DNA of 64,000 nt from Trichoplusia ni (Eukaryota > Arthropoda > Insecta > Lepidoptera > Noctuidae), in assembly GCF_003590095.1 (NCBI RefSeq), contig NC_039490.1:4605834-4669833 (forward strand), written 5' to 3'. Positions 1 to 13,546 of the stretch are shown here, piece after piece. The notes under the pieces were generated by a model. The model did not search any database. It worked only from the letters and a program-made list of their open reading frames with translations, and was not told the DNA's origin. Every line of letters starts with the position of its first letter. Position 1 is the stretch's first letter. The translations under genes and the position numbers were made by a program.

Positions 1-3000
1 CTCCCTTGCTTTAAATGAGGCAGCCAACGTATATTACGTTTTCATACTAAATACTCAATCATTAATTACTTAAATTCCATATGTTACAGAGATGGTAGAA
101 AATAAATAGCAGTTAGAGTTCAATATGGACCCTGTTGGGCACGCAAAAAATATAGGAGAGAGGAAGAGGGCAGAACGGCAATTTAGAAAAATTAATATTG
201 CTATAAATAATAATTGTATAATAATTAGTTACTTTTATTATGGTTTGTTTAGGCAGGGTGATTTCGATTACATCTAAACAAACAAATCTCAACATGTAAC
301 TAGATTTTCATTAACATTCACTTGTCAAGTCTCATAAAATGTAACGTTCTGTAATAGTTTACCTCAGATAGAGGTAGGTTCCGGGATGATAATTGTTCCC
401 ATTTTCCGAATAGTAGACACTTTCGATGTCACGACTTTAACAAATATAAACCTTACGGCCTTAAAATAAGGTGCCTTTAATGTCGTAATGTTTTATTGAT
501 ATAGCATTGTCTGTACTGCAATTAGTAATACATTGTAACTACTATAATTGAAGCTGTAAATCAAGCTGGTTTGTCGTTAGTGTCGTTTGGAGTAGAACGG
601 TTCTTTATTCATAAAGAATGTATAGTCGAACTTGATGTTGGATGCGGCTGTTCCCATTGATGACCCTTTTTGTGGAATTGTCCAATGAATGCTTCATTTA
701 TACTATTGATAATGCCGACAAATGCCACCGACGACTCTGTGAACATAATGTTTTATCATACCAAACTACAATTTATTTTTTATTGAAAACATACCAAAGC
801 ACATGGATTTACTAACCACAATACTGCGGCGAATTATCGATAATACTCCAGGTTTTATTACAATAGTTGTATTTTAATATCAAATGCTCCTGGCTGGTTC
901 CCGTATACATTGCTAAGTATAAAAACTTGTCTTTTACCATACAGTTTTCATTCAAACAGCAGAAATACCGTACATTACCGTTTACTTTGTGCTCACGCTG
1001 GGCGTGACATGGTTCTAACGGTACCGCATGACTACTCTGATCTCGACGTGATACAAAGATTACTGTTTATCTGTTCATTTCCACATAGTTTATTCAACTC
1101 TTGAAAAAAGCAATAATGTTTAAGGATAGGTATATTATTAAAAAAACGATTATCATATTCGATTACTTAACACTCAAGTTATTACGAGCTATTCAAATTG
1201 ACATTATGATTTATATAAAGTATGTTGCTAATTTAGATTTGATATCTGATAATTTTTATGTTTGCTTATATTATTATAGACGCTATACATTGCCTTATAC
1301 ATTGAACTGTATTTTCATTCTTCGTGTTGAACCATTTTGTTATTATAATATTGAACCGTAATTATTCATCTACATCTCCATTAGTTTTGGTACAGAAAGA
1401 CAATCATGACCATACTTTCTCCATACTGACTCGTGATTTTCAAATAATACACTGAGGTACATGTCTCTGACAGCCTATGCACCTACATATACACCGGTTA
1501 TGAAAACGGCTTTATAGTATCAAAGATTGATGAGAACTGAGAATACGCAGCTAAGACAGTACGTGGGCGATATAACAAAGCTGTTGACTCATATGTAATG
1601 TAATCTCTTCAAACCGCTGATGAGACGTATCTCAGTTTTGTAACCGCAGTCTATACTGTTCTTTATTCTCATTGTGCTTAATCAGCTCTGTGGAAACTAA
1701 TCACGTTTAGACAAAGAGGAGACGTTTCTTTTATCACGTTGTTCAGTATTTTTATCTGTATTTTATATGTTATGATTATTACCAGTTATCGTATTTATCG
1801 GTTTTTTTTTCATGCTTGTTCTTGGGAGAGTTTTCTTGAGTGATACATTCAGTCATTTAATATAGAATTAAAGTCCACTCAACTAGCGAAGATTCGTAAA
1901 AAAACACTTAAGTATTATAAAGTTTAAAATTAAAAGGTGAATTAACAAATGCATTTGTGGACCTTAAGACAAGATAGTTACGTAAATAGATTATAATCAA
2001 GAACCAATAGAAAGTTGTATTACGTGGCCGGAGTTTGGTGCGGCAAAAAATCTTAACTGGTCGTTGGAAACCGACCACAGTCTAGGTAAACTTCCTCATC
2101 AGAAGTACGACGAAACATTTTTAATTAACGCCCCGGCTCCCTGAGATTTCCTAGTCGTCACGTACCTCTCTTTTATCGCTGCAAAAGGGTAAAAACTTCA
2201 AGTTTATTGTTTGTTTTTATTGAGAAACAGAAACCGCATTCGGTTTACTTACCTATTTTTTGCTAGTTGATCTAGGTACGAGAAAATTATGAAGATCAGA
2301 TTTCTTTAAGTTTTATTTTACAGTTTAGCGTTTGGTCTCGTTATAAAAAAAATAACATCAAAACTTAATTGTTCGGTTGCATCGCACACCAATGTGTGTC
2401 AGTTTTTTTTTAATACTATTATGTTCCTAACATACACCGTTTTGGTTAATGTGGTGGTTTTGCGGTTCGTTTTAATTTGATCTGTTACTAGATGTTAGAT
2501 GAATTGCTCCGTGCCTTATTAAAGTGTTTGCCCAATACCCCGGGGGCGCACCTCCCCTCCGCCCACCCCTTACTACGCCGGCTGGCCCACCGAAACCTCC
2601 CAGTTTTCACCTCTCGTAAGAACTACAATAAATAAATTGGTCCTTGCTTTGTTTCTGCCTTGACGCTTGAAGCTCGGTAATTTGTTAACTTAAAATGGTG
2701 GTAGTTTCTTGACTACTTCGTTAGGAGATGAATTTAAATTATTGTAATTAACAAGCTGCATTAATGTCCATAGTAACTTCTTATAAACATTTAAAGAAGG
2801 CTACCTGTGCCGTTTATCACGGGAAGTTAAAGCCTTTTACATTTTGATTTTTGTTATTACCGTGTACAGTTTTAGGGTTTCTTTTTATAAAGACAAAGAT
2901 GTTTATATTTTTTTTCAAATAATATCTCCCTAATTGTAACTTTTTATTTTTTGTTGTTTTTGTGCAATATATTTTCGGTTACAGCTGAGTCAGCGGTTAT

Positions 3001-5340
3001 GAAGCAATCAGTATGCCTTACGATTGTATCTGAAGGGCGGTATAATCCATACAGGATTTGGGTATAACACTTTTGACAAGCCGTTAATAAGAATGTTGCA
3101 CCCTTGTTAGTTTTACACCAACCCCTCTTTGTAATCTTACACATGTGTGTAACAGAGTTTACACCATGACTGGCGAAGAAAATAACTTGGGGAAACTGGC
3201 AGGTCCTATTTATAAAATAAATGTCATGATAAATTACACGTGAAACATTTACTCCACGTTGCTTGCTTGGCAAATATTTCGACGTTAACGATGCACATAT
3301 TATCAAAGTAAAAGCCTGTAAACAGTGTACAATTTAAAACGTTTTCATATCTATTTAGCAGCTCTCAGCGTATTACCTTTGCGAGGAGCGTTTGTGCTTA
3401 CACGCCAAAGTGAAATAAGAGTTGAAAGGCTGTGATCGGATGCAGACGTTTTTCCATTAGAATCCTGAAGGCAGACTCACTCGGGCCATTACGTCGCAAA
3501 TGGGTCGAGCAAGAGCCTGCGGAATTCACGCGATTCTCTTGTATAAAGAACCTGCTGAATATTTTATTTTCCTTTGAATATGACGAGCGACACACTTAGC
3601 ATAATTCTTCAATCAACAGCTCGGTTGTGTGACATTGAAACAGTTTTCTTATGTCTAGCATTGAACTGAATTAAGACAGCTGATTTCGTACAATGGTTAT
3701 GGATAATATTGTTCATTTTGCGTTAATCAGTGTCATTGAGCATATTACCTACTTCAGTGGTAATCGATTTACAGTTTTAAAGTCTGATTAATGTAATTTT
3801 AATACCTCTAATAATATAAATCCTAAATACACCTGCAATATTTTTTGTTCATAACGTTCATTTGTTTTTCTTATTATTTTATATAGTCATTTATATTTGA
3901 TACCCATTTCCAATTTAATATACCACTAGCAAAACTTTCCTTCAATTCGAAAATCCTTAAAATCCTATCCGTTAGTTATTGGGTTTCAATAAAACATGGT
4001 TCGAAAGCGGTTACTCGGCTCGTTATACCCCAAGTAGTTTACTAAAAGCCGCTCAACATTTCTTTGTAATATTGTAATCCGCTTATTCTGTCTTTGGACG
4101 AGTTATTGGGACCTGTAACTAGTTACTATCCGATTACCATTTCACTGTTGGGTAAGAACTTGTCGGAATACGGAATGGAATGGATCTTGTAAGGGATTTT
4201 TTTACCGATATAACTCCATGGATTTGGAAAAATATCTGCAGCAAAGCTTAACATCGTATATTTTTTATACATTTTGTTAAATATATTTCTCTTTGCTCTC
4301 CGCTTGATTGCATTTATTTGTCCAGTGTAACCCATTTCCAGCTACCAGCTTGCTTGCTGTGCATTTTCTATTTCAAGTCTAGCTGTCTCAGCAAAAAGTT
4401 TATCGGAAGAGCCTGACGCATGTTGTTTTATTTTTCATTTGTGTTGATCCAGTTTTATTATTATTTACATGAGGTATGTTTTATTGAAGAGGTATGGAAG
4501 ACATTTAGATTAAAAGCATCTAAATGGAATTAAAAATATTTTTCTCCCTCACGGAATCCAAATTGAATAAACAGGACATGCGAGGGGATTTTAACAAATC
4601 GTTGCATCGTCTAAGTATGAAACCTGCTGTTGAACTAATTGACGTGAACCCTCGCTACGCCCTGCCTGCTCATTTGTACGTGCCGGTGACTCATCGGAAA
4701 GTTGAGGGTGTCCGTCCACATAATTTATGGTCCCACCAGATGACCGTGACTAAAGACCACGTGACCCCTCCATCAAACTCAACGATTTTGAAATAAACTG
4801 AAAGGACGATGCAAGTAATCATCTATTGTTTTATTAAACTTGTTACTGTATTACTGTAGAGAATGTTGACATCGGATATCATACGTAGATGGCTTTCACG
4901 ATACCAACAATTGTTATTCAAATCGTCTTTGTCTTATCTAATCAAATGACAATTATTAACAATAGTATTGATATCAAGACAAAGAGCGTTAAGATTAAGG
5001 TGACTTATCGACTAATGTTTTGTAAAGATATAAAGATAATCCTCTCTAATGCGTTTTGGGGTTGTCGCCCTTTAGTCCGATATGTGTCGTTATGGCGTAT
5101 CGTCGAGGGTGCATTCTCAAGTGCAGGCAATAATCCTCTTTATCGTAACTGTCGCGTGTCTGCGTCCTTAGGGGACGTTGTGTAATTTTATTTCGCCCCC
5201 GTCGCAAGTCGCTCGGGATTCGCGTCTCGCATGCCTATGTAATATGAGCTATATTGGTACCCTTTACTGATGTACCTAATATAAAAGTAAAGCCTTTTCC
5301 CCTACCCAAGTATTTTGAACGTTGTCGATATTTACTTTCA
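1..5340. other. Non-coding stretch, no gene seen
   Basis: No open frame here has recognisable protein features, and I found no full transposon or RNA gene. The sequence is mostly A+T-rich with poly-T and poly-A runs. It is broken by a GC-rich block near 2530 and by moderately GC-rich patches at about 4600-4790 and 5085-5235. The 4600-4790 patch carries a CACGTG E-box near 4758 and a chance-length open frame of 90 codons. Confidence 0.6.
2531..2605. other. Short GC-rich island with CACCC/GC-box motifs
   Basis: About 75 bp of strongly C/G-rich sequence stands out in A+T-rich surroundings. It holds a CCCCGGGGGCGC core followed by CCTCCCC, CCGCCC and CACCCC runs, which resemble sites for Sp1/KLF-type zinc-finger factors. 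No TATA box, initiator or open frame is evident beside it. It could be a conserved regulatory block or simply a local composition anomaly. Confidence 0.3.
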
Positions 5341-5344
5341 GAGT

Positions 5345-5382
5345 TGTATTTTACCACTTTATTTACCTTTAGGTAAGTATGT
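5345..5382 (+). promoter_or_regulatory. Candidate recursive (zero-length exon) splice site
   Basis: A pyrimidine-rich run (TTTTACCACTTTATTTACC) leads into TTTAG joined directly to GTAAGTATG. The junction lies between 5372 and 5373. A 3' splice site fused to a consensus 5' splice site is the signature of ratcheting points in long insect introns. No exon lies on either side, which fits that role. The motif alone is weak evidence, since one or two chance matches per strand are expected in a window of this size. Confidence 0.3.
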
Positions 5383-5559
5383 CGTTAAACAAAAGCGAAA
5401 GCTAAAACAAAGAAACTAAAGTGGTGCTTTATTCTGAAGTTTGGTCAATTTGAAAGTTACATGTGAATGCGAATAACGTTCTGGTCACTGAAGATATAAA
5501 CGTTCCGATTTATTGGAACATCTGGCGGACGAGTCGTACATCAGGTATAATGGCTACAT

Positions 5560-5765
5560 AATTCGCTTGGAGTGTTCTACACTGACACGCTTAGACTGCG
5601 GAGATGCGGGTAGATGGTGAGCGCCGATAAAACCTGGCTAGTTGGAAGTTTTATTGAGCGGCCACTGGCGCAGCCTGTTTCCTCGTTATCGCCGACAGGG
5701 GGCCTTAAATCAGGCGCCTTTCATTCTTAAAGGCTTTAAGCTTGACGTTCGAAGCCAGCCCCAGG
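5560..5765. other. GC-rich block with CTCF-like core
   Basis: This block of about 200 bp is clearly richer in G+C than its surroundings and has many CpG dinucleotides. It contains CCGACAGGGGGC at 5692-5703, which matches 10 of 12 positions of the conserved CTCF core, and GTTTTATTG near 5648, a possible homeodomain or Abd-B-type site. No open frame or repeat explains it. A conserved enhancer or insulator is possible but unproven. Confidence 0.25.
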
Positions 5766-7944
5766 GGAACTATGTTTAAAGTGGCCACTTCTTACGTTTG
5801 TTAGTGAATTGCCCCGCTTAATACCATTGGCTGTGTTTCAAAGCACGTCTAAATTACTTAAGTACGTTCGCATGTATTATCTTAATACCCTTTGTTGTTC
5901 GGCTTCGAGAAACAAACCGGTTTTATGACCTTACTAAAGTTTGATAGGATATCAGTATGTTGAATTCTTGTAATTATGCGGTTTGTGATACTTGTAGGTA
6001 GTTTACAAGGAACTGCGGAAGCGCAGAGCCTTTGAACATTTCGATATAATTTCTAAAGTAAAACCATATAAATCTATCGGTATATCGAAATTGAAATATT
6101 CAAAGTCTCGTTTTATAAATGTTGGAATCGCATGACTGGTAATGTTAGAACTTCCAAACGGCAATAAGTACGGTACAGTTAGGAACTAACTAGGTATGAA
6201 GTCATTAAACTTTCCGCCGATGATCCGCATCGTGAACCACTGGAAGCGTTTAACTTACCGTGCAGAGTTAACGTTTAACTTACCTCGCCGTGATATATTC
6301 CAGTTTTCGAACAGTTATCTTTGTAATGCATATCTATGGTTATATTAAATACATTCAGCGATGAATCACATTTCTCGACGTAATTTTGTCACGCGTCACG
6401 TAACTGAGTTTCGCAGTTAGTTTGGGAGTCGAATTTGATACAGTTTGAATTTTTATTTTGCTGCATTTCCAAATTGATGTCACAGTTCTTGCAAACGCGA
6501 TACATGCGGTGTTGAATACATTCTTGTATTTATGTGGTAGTAAAATCTGAAAGTTCAAGGTGCAGTATTAGTCATGCCCCTTTTATCTTGCTTTGTTCGA
6601 AACCGCTTGTAGATCCGTTTCCAAGTGAACTATAGTAATGTATGGAGGCGAGATTGTATCTTTTACAACGTAAGCAGCACCCGGGCGCTTGCTATCGTCG
6701 AGCAACGGTAAGTAATCCATTACACCCGGACCGGCTCGGCCTTACGTTAAAATATGTGTTAGGAGATTTACTTTGGCTACTTTTTGTGACTCGAAAAGTG
6801 TTCGTTCATTACTTAAAATATCTATTTCAATACATTTTCTATCTTTATCAATCTTGGGGCACGTAAAATTATCAGTTATTCTAGTTTTTATTAATCTCGT
6901 TTACCGAATAAGGCAAATGAAAAATATAATATAGCTCCAGGCGTTGTCACTGATAGCGGCGTGAACTATAAATAACCAATACACTTAATTACTGACTAGT
7001 CCCTTCCCTTTAAATCTATTTTACATTAGCACACAACCCAAATCGTCTGCTTATGAATACAACAGGCTTTAAATCTTAAAACATCGAACAATGACTTCCT
7101 ACGGTCTTGCCGCCATAGTCTAGGCCGAATCATAGTCTGACAAATTGAATTTTAGATTGATAGGCAGCTATCATCCGTTAGCTCCTGATATTGGAAGCTC
7201 TAGGTCTATATTAAAACCTATTATGCTAGGCTTTGATCGTTCTAGCCTCAAGCGGCTTCCATGTAGATTGCCTAGACTGATGCTTTTTGTCCTGCGTCTT
7301 AACTTCTCTTCTTAAGAGTTCAAAATTTAACAGAGCTGAATCGAGAATATCAAGCAATAAATATATATCAACGCCATAATATGATTCAATTCAATGTAAA
7401 TACCTATCTTCTAAATGTTGAACTTAACAAACAATTGTCATATCCTCTCCGAGACTCAGTCAATTTAATTGGCGAGAACGTATTCTGTATAGAAATTTGG
7501 CGAAAATAAATTATTCACTGGGTCGTCCCACGGGGTTCATCGTGAAAGCAAATTACTAAGAACAAAAGGAATATCGGTATCGTCAACTGATTGGTGAAGA
7601 TCTCCAATTGAATTATGTTTTGCTGAATTTATGAAATGCAGTGTCTTTTTGGGGATAACAAGATGTAATGGCCTGTGGCTTGGAAAACACAGTTGTTATA
7701 ATGAAACTCGTGGCCATTTTCGGCCAGAAATAAAGTGAAATGAACCCTTACGCTTAGTAAATAAGATATATTCAGTGTAATTTTTTTCTCTTATTGTTCC
7801 TGAACGTTTGTCTGTAAGGGTAACGCATTTTAAGTTTTGCTTTTCAGGGGCACATACTGACATCTACAAACCGAGCACATTTATTTGACTTATAAATAAT
7901 ACTCTGGAAACCCCTATAAGAAACATAATAATCTGTATAATAAT

Positions 7945-7969
7945 CTTGGGGGCCTAATGCGTCCCCAAG
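7945..7969. other. Short GC hairpin
   Basis: CTTGGGG at 7945-7951 pairs perfectly with CCCCAAG at 7963-7969 across an 11-nt loop. It is too short to be a microRNA precursor. It may be a chance palindrome or the remains of a small mobile element. Confidence 0.35.
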
Positions 7970-10900
7970 GAACACTGCGCTCTAATTCAAATGAGGTGAG
8001 TAAGACGAGGGTGCTCTTTTCATTTTTGCAAAACAGGATTATGTTAACTACGACATCGCATCACGTGCCACCAATGTGAAAGGGAGATTTACTCCGCGAT
8101 AACTCTCTGATTTATACCCGAAGAAATTACAAAGATAGAATAAAATATTACTGAAATAAACTGTCAAAACATAGTTTAAACACTTAAAACTAAGTGGATT
8201 CAGATTGAAATATGTTCTTCCAAATTAAACAAATTGTTTAACAGAAGAATAGATGAGAAATATTTATGATGTCATTCCTGACAATTTGTTAGAGACATAT
8301 CTTTCAATAAAGTGTAATAACAAAGTTTCATTAAAATGTCTCTGAAAGTTACAAAATCTTAACGAACAAACCCGCTAAGTGTAAATTAACTGACAAAGGG
8401 AAGCAGCAGCATAACAATGTTTTAGAAGTTACAAATTGAAACACCAGTCTCCCTTAATAAACATCCTTTATTGAGCACCAATATTTATTCAAAGAACAAA
8501 GAGAAACTCCCGAATAGGATATCCTAAAAACACTCGAAGTACTTACATCATAATCGTATTCCGAAAATAGTCGAACGAAAACAAGCCCTGTTTAAAGCTA
8601 AATATCCTCATAAGGGCCATAGTTTCCCGCCATTCCGGGAATAGAGGCGGTTTCTAAAACAGCTTTTTAGTGCGTATCTGTCCCTCGCCAGTGGGTGTAA
8701 TGTTACAAATCTCCATGATGGCTCCCACACGGAACCAACCGTTGTTAATAAATCTTTTCGACACGCCTCAGGATCGTCTTACCGGTTTACAAGTCAAAAT
8801 TTACTGATTCAGCTCAATGACAGTTAGTATGGCTTTATAAGGTTAAGTGATTGGCAGAGTTTTATGGACTATCAAAAGTTTATGTAAAACATCTTGTTAT
8901 AATAATTAATTTATACGAGACGGGAAAGAAGATATTTAGAAATATTTTCAGTGTATACCACCTACCTAATAAATTATGTTCAGTTAAACATAACCAAGTT
9001 GAAACCAACGTTTGTAGGCACGATATCCTATGTTTCCTTTTCAATAAAGATATCTAAAACTTCATGGTGTTTGCTTATGCCGCAAACATCCATATTCCAG
9101 TCATACTGGAAGAACAAAAACACTACGGAGAATAGGAAGTAAAGTTGAAGCAATTTCTTACCAGCATACCTTAAGAAAAAATATGGTGAAAAAAAAAGTA
9201 TTCCCTCGCGTGAACGTGATCTATCGACGAAAGAGTCCGCACGCCTGTTTATGGTCGATAAAACATCTAGGGACCGTCTATTTATGGTGTTTTTTATAAA
9301 GGGGAACATGTGTTGATAGTATTAAAAAAGGAAAACCACACGTGTGGATGGCACCTGTGACCGGCTTTTGTTTTATATGGCTTAACTGGGCCTGCAGCAT
9401 CCCTCTACGTATTAGTTATTCGAGAGTTGGTACTCTGTGTGATAATGCAAGACATTTTACTTGTCGCCGCTGCGGTAGTGTTTGAAATCCATTAAGACGC
9501 ATGCACAACTTACAAACTTCCTTCATTGAAATTGGTAATTACCCTCCGAATATAGTAAGGTCAAGTCATGTTCTTACCTAATGGGATGAAAAAAACTAAG
9601 CTAATAAATATTAACCTTCAAAGTAACGAAATTATTTCTTAGTAATTCATAGTCTAACTCCAACATTATTTATCGAGTTAGTGTCTGTAATTTCGTTAAA
9701 GGAGAAAAACTTTGATACAAGTTAGTTGAACGGTAAATTATGTAAACCCCTTTATATCTTAGTTTCTAGAATAATAGAATTGCTTTGCTTAGGTAATATT
9801 TTCTGCGAATACTTTCATAAAAAGGTCTGCAAACATATTCTTGAACATTTTTTTTAAATTATATACTAACAGAACGTGGTATCTACTCGAGGCAGTTTAA
9901 GAAATATTAAAGTAATTTCATTTAAATACTATACATGTTTCTGTACCTTTGAGATTAGAAGTTAATTACTGGATTTACTTTACGTTTTTTCGTTATGGTC
10001 TTTTTCAGCATTCTTTTTTTGTAAATTATTATTAGGTAAAGCTGGGTTCGAACATCCTTATCGAGTAAAACGAGTAATGTGGGAAAAATGCTCTCGTTAA
10101 ACCTTTATTTAGTAAAAAAAAAAACGCATAACAAGCAATTTATAAATATTACGCGAAATGTTAATTAAAAAAGCTCTTTAGCGTTTTAAGATATTAAATC
10201 CTTACGATTAAATCTTAACGAGCACTTAACGCATTATTTTCAGATAATATTTACATTAACGCACAACACTAATTGAAAGTCACGGTTGAATGCTCCTCAC
10301 TAAATACGTCGGCCAAAAGGTCCACTCCTACCGATACGTATTTATTTGAATAAGCGTGGTATTAGATAAACTATTTATCGTCATAAGAAACTTTAGACAT
10401 CAACATTATTTTTTTTAGTGTTGATGCCCAAAACACATCTTAACACATCTTTAACTTTACAGGCAAACCGGACCTTGTATACAAGTGCACTGAATGTAAA
10501 ATAGTGTAGTGTAGACTATGGCTTACAAACTGCACACTTGCAGTAGGCATAATACACTAGAAGAAAGTCAAAGTCTGCACCTAACATTGAAATGACTTTT
10601 AATATAGGGTACATCTAGCCGTTTTACCCATCGTATATTTTCTAAATTAACTTTTTTACTCTCCTATTAACTGCTTTCGTTCTGCTAAAATATGATGCTG
10701 TTAGTGTTTTTTCCTCGTTATTCTACCCTCGCGTTAAATTATGGCGTCGACATGTGTTGTTCATTATTGGAAATGACACGTTACATTCGTTACTGATTTT
10801 AGGGAGTGATTCTAACCGTTTTTGATGTTCGTCAACTTAAGTAAACATCAATATGGTTGAAATTATATATATTTTGAAGTTAAACTCCTGATTAGGAGAA

Positions 10901-13251
10901 TTGTTCTATTACCGTAAGGTACATTATCAAATGCAGTTCATAAATCATCATAATCAGTGAATTAAAGTGTTAATCCAACTGCATTCACCATGTATATCGA
11001 TGTCGGGATTATCTGTCCAGCCCACATTCACTTTACTGAATAGTGTTCTCGGCTTTGTGCCAAATTTTGCGGTGCTGGACCATTGTATGGCGACAGTTTG
11101 TAAAGTTATCATTGACACAGCCCTATATATAATGAAATATGCCAATACAAATGAATATTCGATGACAAATTATGTCAATCAAGTTTATTTGTTCGTGCTT
11201 TTCACAGCAGAACATTATATTAATTGTTAACCAGACCGGTTATTGAATAAGAACAACGCAACGCAGATATTTGTCGCTAAAATTAGATAACCCTGAAAGC
11301 ATCTGAAAGTTGGTCAAACGCGTTGTTTATACATATTTACATTTAGCAACGTTGAGAACATCATTATCAATCGGGATTAAGAAATATTTCACAACGCTAG
11401 CTATTCTATTATGAGACGTCCGTTTCGTCGTTTTCTCTTGACGGTACCGAATTAACATGGATACTTGGTTAGTGCTCAAGTCACGTGAAAGTTTATCGAC
11501 ATAGTTTAGACCAAACTTCACTCTAAGCGTGCATCGGAGTTAGTATAGTTGGTAAATAGATTAAGTTATTATCTCAACAAACACAGGAACCAGACAGTTG
11601 GTCGCCATATTGGTTTTATCGTTTTTCACGAAACGATTTATCACAGAGGTTAGTGTCAACTCGTGATGGATCGTTCGTGTGTGCTTAAAACGATAAGTTC
11701 AGTTTTATTTGATGTTTTGTGTTGACTTTTTTATATTACGATACTGACGACATTAAAATGACGTATGTGTTATTTTTATTCATAATTAAACAGGTTTTTA
11801 TGTTGTTTGAGACGGTTGACCCGGAGCTTTATTTGAAATATAGTTACGAAATCAAAGGACGAAGTCATAACATTATGTAGTAATTAACGATTTGAATAGA
11901 CTGATAAACTGACGTTGACATATTAATATGACCGACCCAGTTTTAAATTAGCAATCGTTACGTCTAATTTCTGTAACAGTATTTTTTAACGATATAGATT
12001 TTATCAGTAAAAACTAACCATTATAAAGCATTGAACAATACAGTTCTGTAAGAGTCTTAAATATCTGAACTCAATAAAATAACCTTGATTGTTCCGAAAG
12101 ATTATAAACGCGAAATCTTATCGTCCAACAATGTTGCAACCAACCTTGGTTTTTAGCTTTGCGACTCTTTTGTAAAACTAAGTAACGCGAAAGGTGGGGA
12201 GATTTAATCTGACATAATTATGAGTTGTATTAAAACTGATTTTATTGTTAACATGCCATTATTACTTATTATTTTTAAACTAATACCTAAGGAATGTCTA
12301 GACAAATGACTTAGTAATAAGAAGTTAATGTCAGTTATTTTAAACAAGGTTATACATTTAACTTGCGTTCTTGGTTTTTATAATAACAGTGAGGATCATG
12401 ATTATTTGATACATCTACCCCGCGCCTACTTCGTTGGACGGTATTTATCGAATGGATGTTCAGCCTATGACATCCTCCAATAATGGGTCGTATCGATTGG
12501 TGAAAGAATTTATTGACATCGTTTTAGTAAATTTCATAGTCACTTTCGTGAGGAGTATTCATTCATGTTTGTGTATGTATGGTTAATGAAACTAGTCGTT
12601 CTATCTCGATAAAGAGGTCTAAGTAAGCTGTTGCCTCATTTAATATCGAATCGAATTTCATTTGCTAGATTCGTACCCAGTACCTACTCTTTGTGCTATT
12701 TGTTTGAGTCACCTTAAAAACCAAATCGAGAAGTGAGCTCCTCTTAAATTGTTCTATTATATACATAACATTGCCCACTACACTTTGCTTTATTTCCTCT
12801 CACATTTAACTTCAATATTGATGTGCTAACGTAGCTAGCATCGAGAAAATAGATGTTATCATCATTACTTGCTAATACGCCTTTTACTAGCGGAATATCG
12901 AAAAATGAAACCTCCATCTATCTCGGTTCTACCGTGATGGTGTTCTTATTGAGAAAAATGGCGCTACCTATAATATTTTGTGCACGTCACTGTATAATTT
13001 TTTTAATTTTTTATAATTTTTGTTATAAAAATAGCGCCGCTAGTATAAGAACAATAAACAATTTATCAACAAAGAGGATGTTTGATTATCGCAACCACCG
13101 TCGCATCGTTAGCGTATATTTTCCCATATTAAAATGTCATTATACATGCACTTGGTAACAATAAAATAATCATATCAATTGATCGAGTTAATATGATACA
13201 CTTCGTTCTTGCAAATGTAAGATGACTCCGTAGGCCGAGGACTTGTAAGTT

Positions 13252-13259
13252 ATGACGTC
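13252..13259. promoter_or_regulatory. Perfect CRE palindrome TGACGTCA
   Basis: This is a consensus binding palindrome for CREB/ATF bZIP factors. Identical sites occur at 18603-18610 and 24481-24488. About one is expected by chance in 64 kb of unbiased sequence, so three is only a mild excess. Confidence 0.25.
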
Positions 13260-13517
13260 ATTTCGTCGATTGACCATAATAAAGTCCTCAACAATCTTTG
13301 CTAGTTCGACCCTTTTGCGAACTGAAATACTGCTTATTATCATTTCACGCCGTTACGCCTTATCAACGCTTGTGATTGCGATGAGTTAATGCTAAAGTAA
13401 TGTGAATCGTCCAATTAGACTGTCTGTCGTGGAAATTCTTCGACTATTTTCATTGTTGTTTGCAAATACAATCTTGTTAAATAAGCTATTATGATACAAT
13501 CTGTGTATCGTAATTCG

Positions 13518-13546
13518 ATGCGAATATTTCTGTCTGAAATTCGCAT
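13518..13546. other. Bulged stem-loop
   Basis: ATGCGAA at 13518-13524 and TTTC at 13527-13530 pair with GAAA and TTCGCAT at 13536-13546. There is a two-base bulge and a 5-nt loop. The function is unknown and the stem is too short for a microRNA hairpin. Confidence 0.3.

Noticed and set aside
2944..3306. 120-codon minus frame
   Set aside because: No domain or splice context, and within the chance range.
6605..6625. TGTAGATCCGTTTCC resembling miR-10
   Set aside because: Only about nine bases match the mature sequence and no hairpin surrounds it.
9555..9600. Minus-strand YAG|GTAAGA junction with pyrimidine tract
   Set aside because: A reasonable recursive-splice motif, but it is alone on the minus strand while better examples lie on plus. 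Kept only as a reminder of the chance rate.
10035..10060. GGGTTCGAACATCC resembling a tRNA B box
   Set aside because: No A box at the proper distance and no acceptor-stem pairing around it.
10954..11230. Overlapping plus and minus frames with protein-like patches
   Set aside because: Considered as a relic exon, but no family resemblance, no good splice sites and open frames on both strands.
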